Below the pieces are notes generated by a model. It was not told where the DNA came from and did no database searches. It was given only the letters and a program-made list of their open reading frames with translations. This document shows positions 16,393 through 21,500 of a DNA stretch of 22,996 nt, in pieces (within the stretch, counting starts at the first letter, position 1; every line of letters begins with the position of its first letter). A program made the translations under genes and the position numbers. The DNA is from a virus, in the IMG/VR virus record IMGVR_UViG_3300032083_002322, positions 1-22,996 of that record; one strand, 5' to 3'.

Positions 16393-16484
16393 TTCATCTT
16401 GTATAATAAATTTAATTCCATATCTTTGCAGTCTAAAAGATAAGAACCGCCACTTCCGGTAATTCCTGTTATTAATATTCGCAT
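16389..16484 (-). pseudogene. N-terminal fragment of an NAD(P)-dependent sugar epimerase/dehydratase
   Basis: The 31-residue frame begins MRILITGITGSGGSYLLD, the Rossmann-fold start of nucleotide-sugar epimerases and GDP-mannose 4,6-dehydratases (compare the ITG.TG..GSYL signature). After about residue 18 the similarity ends, and the frame stops at 16391-16389. Intact enzymes of this group have more than 300 residues. It overlaps the end of the gene upstream on this strand (16472-16642) by 13 bases. Neighbouring glycosyltransferase genes make a decayed sugar-biosynthesis gene plausible. The frame could alternatively be a chance match in a short ORF. Confidence 0.45.
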
Positions 16485-16642
16485 TGTTTTCTCGCTTTCC
16501 ACCATTTCTTCATTATATAACTATGTTTCTTCTTATCTTCTTCTGTCCATAACCTTTTACCCCAACCCATATAGTTTGCGTGTCTAACTTTTTCTTTAAT
16601 TAATTTGATTGTTTTTTTAGAATGTTTTTGTCCTTTTCTCAT
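16472..16642 (-). CDS. Small basic protein with NUMOD3-like start (56 aa)
   Basis: The ATG overlaps the stop of the glycosyltransferase gene at 16639 in an ATGA junction. The opening MRKGQKHSKKTIKLIKE resembles the NUMOD3 DNA-binding motif (G.KHS..T...I) found in phage homing-type endonucleases, and the rest is rich in Lys and Trp (WGKRLW, KKWWKARKQ). No catalytic motif such as HNH or GIY-YIG follows, so this may be a stand-alone DNA-binding peptide or a remnant. AAAGGA lies about 10 nt upstream. Family call is weak. Confidence 0.4.
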   Translation of the reverse strand: MRKGQKHSKKTIKLIKEKVRHANYMGWGKRLWTEEDKKKHSYIMKKWWKARKQCEY

Positions 16643-17511
16643 TCCCATTTTCCTTTATTTGATTGAGATTTGATTAAAAGGTCTTTATCTTCGTATGGTT
16701 CAAACGTGTAATCTTCATAAGATATTCTTCTACGACTGAAGAAATTTTGTTCAAGTATTTCTCTATCTTTCTCATACCCTGTTGCAAATGGCCTATTAAG
16801 AAAATCTCGCTCATCTTTAGACTCACCTATTGCAATTGATTTTCCTAAATGGTCAATATCTATAAAACAATGTTCATCTCCAAATATTTCAACTGAACCA
16901 CCGTTAGCGTAAGCCATCATAACAATTTGATTCTCGTATTGTCCACACACATATCGACGGTCAATACCGCCTAAATCGTTTAAGAATTTCCTAGACATTA
17001 ATCCTAATGGAGCCATTAATGGAGTTGATTTATTTGAACCGAAAAATCTATGATTGTCCATATTGAATAACTGTCCTTTAATTGCACCATAACCCGATTC
17101 TTTTGTCTGAATCGACAATATCAATTTCTCATTATTTTGTGATTTCCAATATTTGTATGCTTTACCAATAACATCATTAGGAAATTCGCAGTCATCAGCT
17201 ACCCAAACAACACATTCACCTCGACAATTACGACGAGCTATTTCGTAGCATTGGGCAGGTTTTAAATTTTTTGTTTTTATATATTTAAAAAAAGTAATAT
17301 ATTCATTTTCATTTTCATCAATATTAATATGTATTGGTCTTTCAAATGAAATTCCTGAATTTTCACATTCTTTATTCATTAAATCTTTATTTTCTAAATT
17401 ACCTGCAAAAACAACCTCATATTCAACACTCGTTCCTTCTAAACTTTTAAATAATGATTCATACAATTGCGGTCTAACGCTTGAAGCGAATAAACTGACT
17501 TGAATGCTCAT
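16639..17511 (-). CDS. GT-A-type glycosyltransferase-like protein (290 aa)
   Basis: The protein has the layout of a family 2-like glycosyltransferase. An N-terminal strand (IQVSLFASSVRPQLYESL) is followed by YEVVFAGN at about 31-38, then AQCYEIARRNCRGECVVWVADDCEFPND at 86-113, in which ADD (105-107) takes the place of DxD. The acceptor-side element is SRKFLNDLGGIDRRYVCGQYENQI (about 173-196), with Glu193 where the catalytic ED/EN usually sits. The C-terminal 60 residues are charged. Its start overlaps the stop of the upstream 68-aa gene (ATGA). Substrate unknown; it may act on host surface glycans. Confidence 0.68.
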   Translation of the reverse strand: MSIQVSLFASSVRPQLYESLFKSLEGTSVEYEVVFAGNLENKDLMNKECENSGISFERPIHINIDENENEYITFFKYIKTKNLKPAQCYEIARRNCRGECVVWVADDCEFPNDVIGKAYKYWKSQNNEKLILSIQTKESGYGAIKGQLFNMDNHRFFGSNKSTPLMAPLGLMSRKFLNDLGGIDRRYVCGQYENQIVMMAYANGGSVEIFGDEHCFIDIDHLGKSIAIGESKDERDFLNRPFATGYEKDREILEQNFFSRRRISYEDYTFEPYEDKDLLIKSQSNKGKWE

Positions 17512-17714
17512 TTAATTTTACCCCAATTCTCTGGCAAATCATTTGACATGATTAAATAATCTGGATTTTTATGAGATTGATTTATAAAACTTTTAGCTGA
17601 ACGAATGGCATTTGATTTATTATAATATTGTTCACTATGTGCAAATACCTTACCATTATTAGCTTTGACTATCCAATACCATTTCTTTTCTTTCCTTAAC
17701 ACTTCAATAATCAT
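17508..17714 (-). CDS. YegP / DUF1508-like small protein (68 aa)
   Basis: The sequence KWYWIVKANNGKVFAHSEQYYNKSNAIRSAKSF (about residues 11-43) fits the DUF1508/YegP pattern: an aromatic strand, then NG, then a Ser-rich turn, then an NAI..AK helix. One domain of this kind is about 50 residues, so this is a single-domain version. AAGGAG lies just before the ATG, and the gene overlaps the following glycosyltransferase by 4 bases. YegP-type proteins are widespread in bacteria with no established function known to me. Confidence 0.6.
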   Translation of the reverse strand: MIIEVLRKEKKWYWIVKANNGKVFAHSEQYYNKSNAIRSAKSFINQSHKNPDYLIMSNDLPENWGKIK

Positions 17715-17724
17715 TTCTATCTCC

Positions 17725-17871
17725 TTATTTTAAAATACCCATTCTTTTATGTTTCTTTTTAATTCTTAATTTAATATCTTCCATTTCTTTTTTATTTCCT
17801 TTTTTAAGTGCTTCATAAAGTTTTGTACTTAATAATCCTTTATCCATATCATTTTCCTTTCTTTTAGACAT
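17725..17871 (-). CDS. Small basic protein (48 aa)
   Basis: The ATG at 17871-17869 has GGGAG about 8 nt upstream on this strand, and the frame ends TAA at 17727-17725, just before the ribosome site of the next gene. The product is strongly basic and helical (KRKENDMDKGLLSTKLYEAL, then KKGNKKEM, then KLRIKKKHKRMG), with no Cys or membrane segment. A nucleic-acid-binding role is plausible from charge alone. The family is unknown. Confidence 0.55.
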   Translation of the reverse strand: MSKRKENDMDKGLLSTKLYEALKKGNKKEMEDIKLRIKKKHKRMGILK

Positions 17872-17873
17872 AA

Positions 17874-18068
17874 TTAATACTCCCAATGTTCATCACAATA
17901 AAACTTATTGTTTGATTTATAATCAGCCGGTTCTTTACAAATTGAACAAATCCAACGCTGATTGAATTCGTTTGATGTCCTCGATTGAATCGTTTCTGAC
18001 CCAGTGTCTAAATGCTTCGTTGTCTTTTTGGTACATTTCTTTTGAATTGGTGTTTTCATATACTTCAT
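17874..18068 (-). CDS. Zinc-ribbon-like protein overlapping a glycosyltransferase gene (64 aa)
   Basis: The C-terminal third carries WICSICKEPADYKSNNKFYCDEH, a C-x2-C ... C-x2-H metal-binding pattern, ending HWEY. The start at ATG 18068 has CGGAGAAAG directly upstream; an ATG at 18107 is further into the neighbouring gene. With either start the frame overlaps the 3' end of the upstream glycosyltransferase-like gene by at least 134 bases, because no start codon exists nearer the zinc ribbon. The N-terminal half is therefore overprinted and compositionally odd (Lys/Thr-rich). This could be a genuine overlapping gene or a ribbon whose own start is unusual. Confidence 0.45.
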   Translation of the reverse strand: MKYMKTPIQKKCTKKTTKHLDTGSETIQSRTSNEFNQRWICSICKEPADYKSNNKFYCDEHWEY

Positions 18069-18549
18069 CTTTCTCCGATTTATTAAATAGAAAGTGCATA
18101 TGTTCAATCTTAACTTGTGGAACGTGATACAAACAATCGAGCTTATGACCTATATATTGCCAAACCATATCACCGCATAAATGATCAAGAGTAGGAAGAT
18201 GAACCCAACCTAGTGCTTTAAATATAACGCTACTCATAACCGCTGTTGTTGGCAAATGTTTGTTCCCACTTCCATCACAACCGAAAGCAATCCCATAACC
18301 TTTCTTTGATTCTATGACATTAATTAAACCGGCATCCCAACCGACTGTATGATAAAAGAAATCATCATTTGTTACGCTTATATACTTGTAATTATCAAAA
18401 TTAACTTTGTTTATTAACTTTGTAATTGATTGTTTTTCTGTTAGTACAATTAAATCAGAAGTGAAGTTTGTAGCATAAAACGATTCAGCCATTCTGGTAA
18501 ACTGTTCTATTCGATTTATTGTTGGGCAGATGACTAAGTTTTTATTCAC
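17935..18549 (-). CDS. Glycosyltransferase-like protein (204 aa)
   Basis: The protein starts NLVICPTINRIEQFTRMAESF, then has SDLIVLTEKQSITKLIN, then YISVTNDDFFYHTVGWD with Asp62-Asp63 in place of a DxD, and later CGDMVWQYIGHKLDCLY (about 125-141) and KIEHMHF (147-153). This order matches small glycosyltransferase-like proteins seen in environmental phages. The start is GTG 18549, inside the end of the Imm-like gene, with only a weak GAAG upstream. It is the second such enzyme in this leftward block. Acceptor and donor are unknown. Confidence 0.62.
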   Translation of the reverse strand: MNKNLVICPTINRIEQFTRMAESFYATNFTSDLIVLTEKQSITKLINKVNFDNYKYISVTNDDFFYHTVGWDAGLINVIESKKGYGIAFGCDGSGNKHLPTTAVMSSVIFKALGWVHLPTLDHLCGDMVWQYIGHKLDCLYHVPQVKIEHMHFLFNKSEKDEVYENTNSKEMYQKDNEAFRHWVRNDSIEDIKRIQSALDLFNL

Positions 18550-18736
18550 AAAACACTTCTTTTCTATCTGATACAGCCCAAACTAATGCACCAACCCACC
18601 CAATAAGAGTCCACCCAAGAAACAAGTTTAAAGTTAATATACCTTGTTTATGTTTTTTGTTTATTGCTACAATTGACGGAATGAAATATAAAATTCCGAT
18701 TCCCAGTACTGCTAGTATCGACGCTATTATTTCCAT
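18542..18736 (-). CDS. imm: Superinfection immunity membrane protein (T4 Imm-like)
   Basis: The 64-residue protein has two transmembrane segments (about 3-25 and 34-55) with the pattern of the superinfection immunity family: YFIPSIVAINKKHKQG, then LNLFLGWTLIGWVGALVWAV. The central NLFLGWT(x)IGW block is the family hallmark. T4 Imm sits in the inner membrane and blocks DNA injection by related phages. An AAAGGAG site lies just upstream. Flanked by glycosyltransferase-like genes, it suggests a superinfection-exclusion island. Confidence 0.8.
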   Translation of the reverse strand: MEIIASILAVLGIGILYFIPSIVAINKKHKQGILTLNLFLGWTLIGWVGALVWAVSDRKEVFCE

Positions 18737-18739
18737 GAT

Positions 18740-18934
18740 TTACTCCTTTGTATAATTACTCGTTATCTTATATAATTCAGACCCTTTACCTTTATTTGTT
18801 CCAAATCTTGCAACACCAATAACATTCTTAACTTCAACTAAACTAATAATTTTCTTTCTTTCTAATAGATAAAGCAATTCAATTTCGTTTGTAGTTAAGT
18901 CTTTCTTTTCAAATATCCTGTTGATTATTTTCAT
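18740..18934 (-). CDS. Small helix-turn-helix-like protein (64 aa)
   Basis: GGAG precedes the ATG, and the 5' end overlaps the upstream gene by 26 bases. The pattern is two helices (DLTTNEIELLYLLERKK, then SLVEVKNVIGVARF) followed by a basic turn (GTNKGKG), which could be a small winged or simple helix-turn-helix fold. I do not recognise a family. A regulatory role is inference from shape only. Confidence 0.5.
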   Translation of the reverse strand: MKIINRIFEKKDLTTNEIELLYLLERKKIISLVEVKNVIGVARFGTNKGKGSELYKITSNYTKE

Positions 18935-19253
18935 TAATTTTCTCCTTTCGTTTATGCTTTGTCATCCAAGTATGACTAGGCGTTCGTGGTCTGATACAAG
19001 CTAATTCTCTTAGATGTATACTTGCACCATTTAATAAATTTTCAATTTTAAAGAACATTGATTTTCTCATTGAATCATCTTCACTTTTCATTCTGTTAAA
19101 ATTTCTGTCGTATAACCTTGCGATAATAAGAATATCCCGTATCATTTCTCTATCATACTTTTCAAACTCATTTAATTCTAAAAATACAGCTAATTCATCA
19201 TCAGATAAAACCCTATTTAAAACTGTTCGATAACTTTTTCTTTTAGTAGACAT
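18909..19253 (-). CDS. Helical basic phage protein (114 aa)
   Basis: I start at ATG 19253, after GGAGG with a 4-nt gap; an ATG at 19256 lies almost on top of the site, and an earlier one at 19322 would run through the neighbouring gene. The protein is helical with many charged residues: STKRKSYRTVLNRVLSDDEL, then FEKYDREMIRDILIIARLYD, then LLNGASIHLRELACIRPRTPS, and a Lys-rich tail. The size and helical content could fit a small terminase-like or DNA-binding protein, but no motif decides this. Family not recognised. Confidence 0.55.
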   Translation of the reverse strand: MSTKRKSYRTVLNRVLSDDELAVFLELNEFEKYDREMIRDILIIARLYDRNFNRMKSEDDSMRKSMFFKIENLLNGASIHLRELACIRPRTPSHTWMTKHKRKEKINENNQQDI

Positions 19254-19404
19254 CATTCCTCCATGTATCTCGTTTAATAGGTTTATTGTGTAATTTTCTA
19301 CCTTCAAATTCCCATCCTTCAACGTCTTTATTTGATTGTGATTTTTTAGACCACGGTAATTTCCATGGGTGATTCGGTTTAGCTTTCTTTCTTGTTTTTG
19401 GCAT
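19243..19404 (-). CDS. Small Trp-rich basic protein (53 aa)
   Basis: The frame runs from ATG 19404 to TAA at 19245-19243 and overlaps the next gene's start. The product begins MPKTRKKAKPNHPWKLPWSKK and contains four Trp with Lys/Arg around them. The start has no good Shine-Dalgarno sequence; a GC-rich hairpin (19416-19457) lies just upstream and might control it. The last codons contain the GGAGG used by the downstream gene. The family is unknown. Confidence 0.5.
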   Translation of the reverse strand: MPKTRKKAKPNHPWKLPWSKKSQSNKDVEGWEFEGRKLHNKPIKRDTWRNDVY

Positions 19405-19415
19405 ATGTTTAATGC

Positions 19416-19457
19416 CCGAGGACGCTACTAGGATCAGGACTAGTTTCGACCCTCTGG
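19416..19457 (-). other. GC-rich hairpin between two small genes
   Basis: An imperfect hairpin closes with GAGG (19418-19421) pairing CCTC (19451-19454), extended by CC/GG across a one-base bulge. It continues through a CG/CG pair (19423-19424 with 19447-19448) and ends in ACTAG (19427-19431) pairing CTAGT (19440-19444) around an 8-base loop. No T-run follows on either strand, so it is not a typical terminator. It overlaps the TAG stop of the upstream gene (19442-19440) and ends 12 bases before the next ATG. RNA leader or recombination site are both possible. Confidence 0.5.
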
Positions 19458-19613
19458 AGTATTCAATATATTATCCACATCCTCGAGCTTTACGATTTTA
19501 AACGATTTAACGTTACCTTGTTTGAAAGTTCTAGTTTCATCAATTTCAACAATTCTTATTTTTTGAGCTTTGAAAAGGTTTATGTTTTGGATTAGTTGTT
19601 GGGTGGTTATCAT
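19440..19613 (-). CDS. Small phage protein (57 aa)
   Basis: The ATG at 19613-19611 overlaps the stop of the 81-aa gene (ATGA), and the frame ends with TAG at 19442-19440. The product has a helix (TTQQLIQNINLFKAQ), then a short strand (KIRIVEIDE), then FKIVKLEDVDNIL, an alpha/beta pattern without Cys or membrane segment. Its stop codon lies within the hairpin at 19416-19457. The family is unknown. Confidence 0.5.
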   Translation of the reverse strand: MITTQQLIQNINLFKAQKIRIVEIDETRTFKQGNVKSFKIVKLEDVDNILNTPEGRN

Positions 19614-19855
19614 TTATATATTCTTTTATGGATTGCTTTGGCTATATCTTTATTTGATATATGTAGTGGATAATTTGTCATTTTATCGAGTATTTTTAAA
19701 ATTGTTTCCATCTTAACTATTCGTAACTTTTGTTCTGGTACAACTTTTTTCCATCCTGCCTCAATAATCTTCTCTGCCAACACCTCGAAAGACGGCTGAA
19801 TCCGATCCACCTCGTCAGCTATGAAGTCAGCTAGTTCTTGGGTTTCTTTGGTCAT
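19610..19855 (-). CDS. Helical small phage protein (81 aa)
   Basis: The protein is helical throughout, with ELADFIADEVDRIQPSFEVLAEKIIEAGWKKV in its first half (a pattern often seen in small phage proteins of unknown function) and a second helix pair (METILKILDKM, then ISNKDIAKAIHKRIYK). Start and stop overlap both neighbours by 4 bases, so it is translationally coupled. Function unknown. Confidence 0.55.
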   Translation of the reverse strand: MTKETQELADFIADEVDRIQPSFEVLAEKIIEAGWKKVVPEQKLRIVKMETILKILDKMTNYPLHISNKDIAKAIHKRIYK

Positions 19856-20034
19856 TGTTCAACCTCTGTTATTAATAGTTTCTTGAATGTACATTTAAAC
19901 CCTTTCTCTTTTTCAATATCTTCACACGCTTCTCTTGCGTATTTCTTATATGGAATGATAGCGTGTATGAACCCATGAACAGACATAAGCTCATTATTAT
20001 CATCAAATATTCCGTATGCTTTAATTGGTTTCAT
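19852..20034 (-). CDS. Small phage protein (60 aa)
   Basis: An AGGAG site precedes the ATG. The first half is a beta hairpin (IKAYGIFDDNNELMSVHGF), and the second is a helix with Lys/Glu (YAREACEDIEKEKGFKC), then a strand (TFKKLLITEVEQ). This compact alpha/beta arrangement is common in small phage proteins. It is the first gene downstream of the structured intergenic island at 20055-20185, so it may be controlled by it. The family is unknown. Confidence 0.55.
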   Translation of the reverse strand: MKPIKAYGIFDDNNELMSVHGFIHAIIPYKKYAREACEDIEKEKGFKCTFKKLLITEVEQ

Positions 20035-20054
20035 TATGTTCTCCTAAATTTAAT

Positions 20055-20185
20055 CAGCCCGCCCGTCGGCGGTTAATACTACCTGTGGCGTTGTTCAGGA
20101 CAATCTCACCGTTATAATATAATAAGTGTGATTACACTGGCTAACCCGATGTACCCGTCGGTCATCCGTTATTCACTGGTAGTAA
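20055..20185 (-). ncRNA. GC-rich structured intergenic island, possible RNA or regulatory element
   Basis: This 153-base gap (20041-20193) holds no ORF and is much richer in G+C than its surroundings; 16 of the 18 bases at 20055-20072 are G or C. Visible structure includes a hairpin 20059-20072 (CCGCC/GGCGG, 4-base loop), CCTG/CAGG at 20082-20099, a perfect hairpin 20125-20138 (AGTGT/ACACT), and CCGA/TCGG at 20146-20161. A long-range 7-bp pairing links TACTACC (20077-20083) with GGTAGTA (20178-20184). CCCGTCGG occurs twice (20062-20069, 20154-20161) and CACTGG twice (20135-20140, 20174-20179). The strand is not certain; I give the strand of the genes around it. Confidence 0.5.
20091..20118 (+). 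promoter_or_regulatory. Weak candidate promoter inside the structured island
   Basis: A perfect -10 box TATAAT (20113-20118) lies 16 bases after TTGTTC (20091-20096), which matches half of a -35 box. It would drive a rightward transcript antisense to the leftward genes. AT-rich DNA often yields such matches by chance, so support is weak. Confidence 0.25.
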
Positions 20186-20193
20186 GACTGATT

Positions 20194-20436
20194 TCATTTA
20201 AAAATCTCCCCGTTGTTTATCGCTGAGAGGATTTCTTTAGCTAAGAAATCGGCTTGTTTTTCATAATATACTGGTATGTAAGGTTTCAAAAATGAAGATA
20301 ACTTCTTAACGTCAATCTCCACCCTCTCGGCTTCGAGTTGGTCTAGGCAAGTGTTAAATCCCAACGAATACTCGTCAACCTCATCACCGCCTGTGTACAT
20401 TAAGGCTTTCTCAGGAATCTTTCTGAAAATGTGCAT
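20194..20436 (-). CDS. Small phage protein (80 aa)
   Basis: An AGGAATAGACA sequence precedes the ATG; it shares GACAATGCACATT with the junction upstream of the Acb2-like gene. The protein has an N-terminal basic part (MHIFRKIPEKALMYTGGDEV), then a Glu/Lys-rich helix (LDQLEAERVEIDVKKLSSFL) and a C-terminal helix (EKQADFLAKEILSAINN). No known motif. Being next to an Acb2-like gene, it is a reasonable candidate for another counter-defence or takeover protein; that is position only. Confidence 0.55.
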   Translation of the reverse strand: MHIFRKIPEKALMYTGGDEVDEYSLGFNTCLDQLEAERVEIDVKKLSSFLKPYIPVYYEKQADFLAKEILSAINNGEIFK

Positions 20437-20441
20437 TGTCT
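20428..20441 (-). repeat. Junction repeat around start codon, copy 1
   Basis: AATGTGCATTGTCT is identical at 20428-20441 and 20701-20714 on the + strand. In both places the reverse strand has GACAATGCACATT with an ATG: it starts the 80-aa gene here and lies at the end of the YopX gene in the other copy. Confidence 0.8.
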
Positions 20442-20679
20442 ATTCCTCTGTTCTTTCCATAACATCGCGAGTTTCTGGATTCCGTGCAATCTGTTCATCA
20501 CGGATAGCTTTTCCTACCCACATATAAGTTATTTCAAGATATGTCATTACTAATGATTTTGCACGACCATCTTTTAATCCTTCAGCCATATTTTCTAAAT
20601 CCAGAAATAAATCTTTAAAAGCTGATTGTTGGATTGTTGCTCTTTCGTCATACTTTACATAATCTAATCTTCTACTCAT
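20440..20679 (-). CDS. acb2: Acb2/Tad1-like cyclic-nucleotide sponge candidate
   Basis: I start at ATG 20679, which has AAGGAG 7 nt upstream; an in-frame ATG at 20709 also has a usable site. The 79-aa product reads LDYVKYDERATIQQSAFKDL, then DGRAKSLVMTYLEITYMWVGKAIRDEQIARNP (about residues 38-68). The Arg-Ala-Lys-Ser-Leu, then YMWVGKAIRDEQ helical-hairpin pattern is what I know from phage Acb2/Tad1 proteins, which bind cyclic oligonucleotides or gcADPR-type signals and thereby disarm CBASS or Thoeris. It is small and helical, as the family requires. No catalytic function is expected. Confidence 0.65.
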   Translation of the reverse strand: MSRRLDYVKYDERATIQQSAFKDLFLDLENMAEGLKDGRAKSLVMTYLEITYMWVGKAIRDEQIARNPETRDVMERTEE

Positions 20680-20698
20680 TTTTAATCTCCTTTTGTTA

Positions 20699-21055
20699 TT
20701 AATGTGCATTGTCTTTCTCCAGTAGTTCAGGGTTTTCGTATATGTTTCCGATTACTTCCATTTGATTATGAAATACAGGTAAGTATTGCAACGACGCTGG
20801 ATATTCACTATTTTTATCTCCGACAGTAAATCCACATTTAGAAAAAATAATAACTTGTGATTCACCACTTATTTTGGATGGACAAATATCACCCTCATAA
20901 ATCTCTTTACCATTTTTGTCTTTGAGTCCTGTGTATTGCATTAAAATTCCATTTGGTTCAGCAGTTAATGATCCATCTGGATTGTATTGAAGCATTGAAA
21001 TAGTCCAATTTTTAAATTTTTTATCCCACACCCTAAACTTAATTTCCCTTGTCAT
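20699..21055 (-). CDS. YopX-family protein
   Basis: The 118-aa protein begins REIKFRVWDKKFKNW, has LMQYTGLKDKNGKEIYEGDIC at about 38-58, and ends QMEVIGNIYENPELLEKDN. These are the defining blocks of the YopX family found in phages and prophages (beta-barrel-like, function not established). A GGAGAAAGACA sequence precedes the ATG. Its last codons (CTGGAGAAAGACAAT) repeat the sequence that precedes its own start, so its tail doubles as the ribosome site for the next gene. Confidence 0.88.
   Translation of the reverse strand: MTREIKFRVWDKKFKNWTISMLQYNPDGSLTAEPNGILMQYTGLKDKNGKEIYEGDICPSKISGESQVIIFSKCGFTVGDKNSEYPASLQYLPVFHNQMEVIGNIYENPELLEKDNAH
20701..20723 (-). repeat. Junction repeat at the YopX 3' end, copy 2 plus 17-bp element
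   Basis: Bases 20701-20714 repeat 20428-20441, and bases 20707-20723 (CATTGTCTTTCTCCAGT) repeat 21053-21069 exactly. The overlapping elements place GGAG and an ATG together, so each copy can serve as a ready-made translation start. Confidence 0.8.
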
Positions 21056-21107
21056 TGTCTTTCTCCAGTTCTTTGATTATCTTCACGCAAACATAATCTT
21101 TTTTCAT
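21039..21107 (-). CDS. Possible 22-aa small ORF before the YopX gene
   Basis: An ATG at 21107 follows GGTGGGAG and reads a short basic peptide (MKKDYVCVKIIKELEKDN ...) ending at 21041-21039. It overlaps the start of the YopX gene. Its ELEKDN tail is the same repeated sequence that ends the YopX protein (LLEKDN). It may be a remnant of an older gene that left its end and ribosome site behind, or a translational leader. Confidence 0.35.
   Translation of the reverse strand: MKKDYVCVKIIKELEKDNDKGN
21053..21069 (-). repeat. Junction repeat at the YopX start (second copy of the 17-bp element)
   Basis: CATTGTCTTTCTCCAGT here gives, on the coding strand, ACTGGAGAAAGACAATG: a GGAG site 7 nt before the YopX ATG. 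The identical 17 bases recur at 20707-20723, where they end the YopX gene. Confidence 0.8.
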
Positions 21108-21132
21108 TTCTCCCACCATGTGTTTTTAGGAG

Positions 21133-21276
21133 TTATTTCCATAAATTGTCTTCATTGCTTTGTCGGTAAATTTCTTCATCGCAATCATGACCATCATTTT
21201 TATAAGCGTCAATCTTTCCGCAAACAGAACATATTTGGATTATTTCGTTAAATTCTTTTAAATCTTTCTTTTTCAT
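21133..21276 (-). CDS. Small zinc-binding-like protein (47 aa)
   Basis: The ATG overlaps the stop of the upstream gene (ATGA), and GGAGGGAAGGG lies just before it. The product contains ICSVCG at about 15-20 and GHDCD at about 29-33, a C-x2-C ... H-x-C cluster typical of tiny metal-binding proteins, with an acidic C-terminus. No family is recognised. It is one of three Cys-cluster proteins in this block. Confidence 0.55.
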   Translation of the reverse strand: MKKKDLKEFNEIIQICSVCGKIDAYKNDGHDCDEEIYRQSNEDNLWK

Positions 21277-21500
21277 CCCTTCCCTCCATTGACATAATCG
21301 ACGATGCACATATTTTCAACTGCAAAATATGGGTTATATAGTCTATATCCATCACTATCTTCTAAATCGAATCCAAATCCTGTTTCAAAATCATCTGTTC
21401 TAACAACTTTTACATAATCGTTTGACCGTGTTTTTAGCACATCACCAATTTTAATACTTATGCCATTAATATCTTTAAAGTCATTTATTGTTTCTTTCAC
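21273..21500 (-). CDS. Small beta-rich phage protein (75 aa)
   Basis: The start is GTG 21500, which overlaps the upstream stop; GGAGG lies 6 nt upstream inside the last codons of that gene. The sequence (DINGISIKIGDVLKTRSNDYVKVVRTDDFETGFGFDLEDSDGYRLYNPYF) looks like a small SH3-like or KOW-like barrel. It ends VDYVNGGKG, and the NGG codons supply the ribosome site for the next gene. The last part repeats DNA found at the end of the upstream gene. Function unknown. Confidence 0.55.
   Translation of the reverse strand: MKETINDFKDINGISIKIGDVLKTRSNDYVKVVRTDDFETGFGFDLEDSDGYRLYNPYFAVENMCIVDYVNGGKG
21283..21300 (-). repeat. Junction repeat, copy 1 (encodes DYVNGG)
   Basis: The + strand sequence CCTCCATTGACATAATCG is identical at 21283-21300 and 21507-21524, and the next bases differ by one before a shared CGAT. 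On the coding strand it encodes (A/V)DYVNGG at the end of two successive unrelated genes and carries the GGAGG used to start the following gene. Confidence 0.85.

Noticed and set aside
19405-19500. tRNA or tmRNA in the GC-rich stretch
   Set aside because: No TTC-type T-loop, no anticodon arm and no acceptor stem fit; only a single hairpin is supported.
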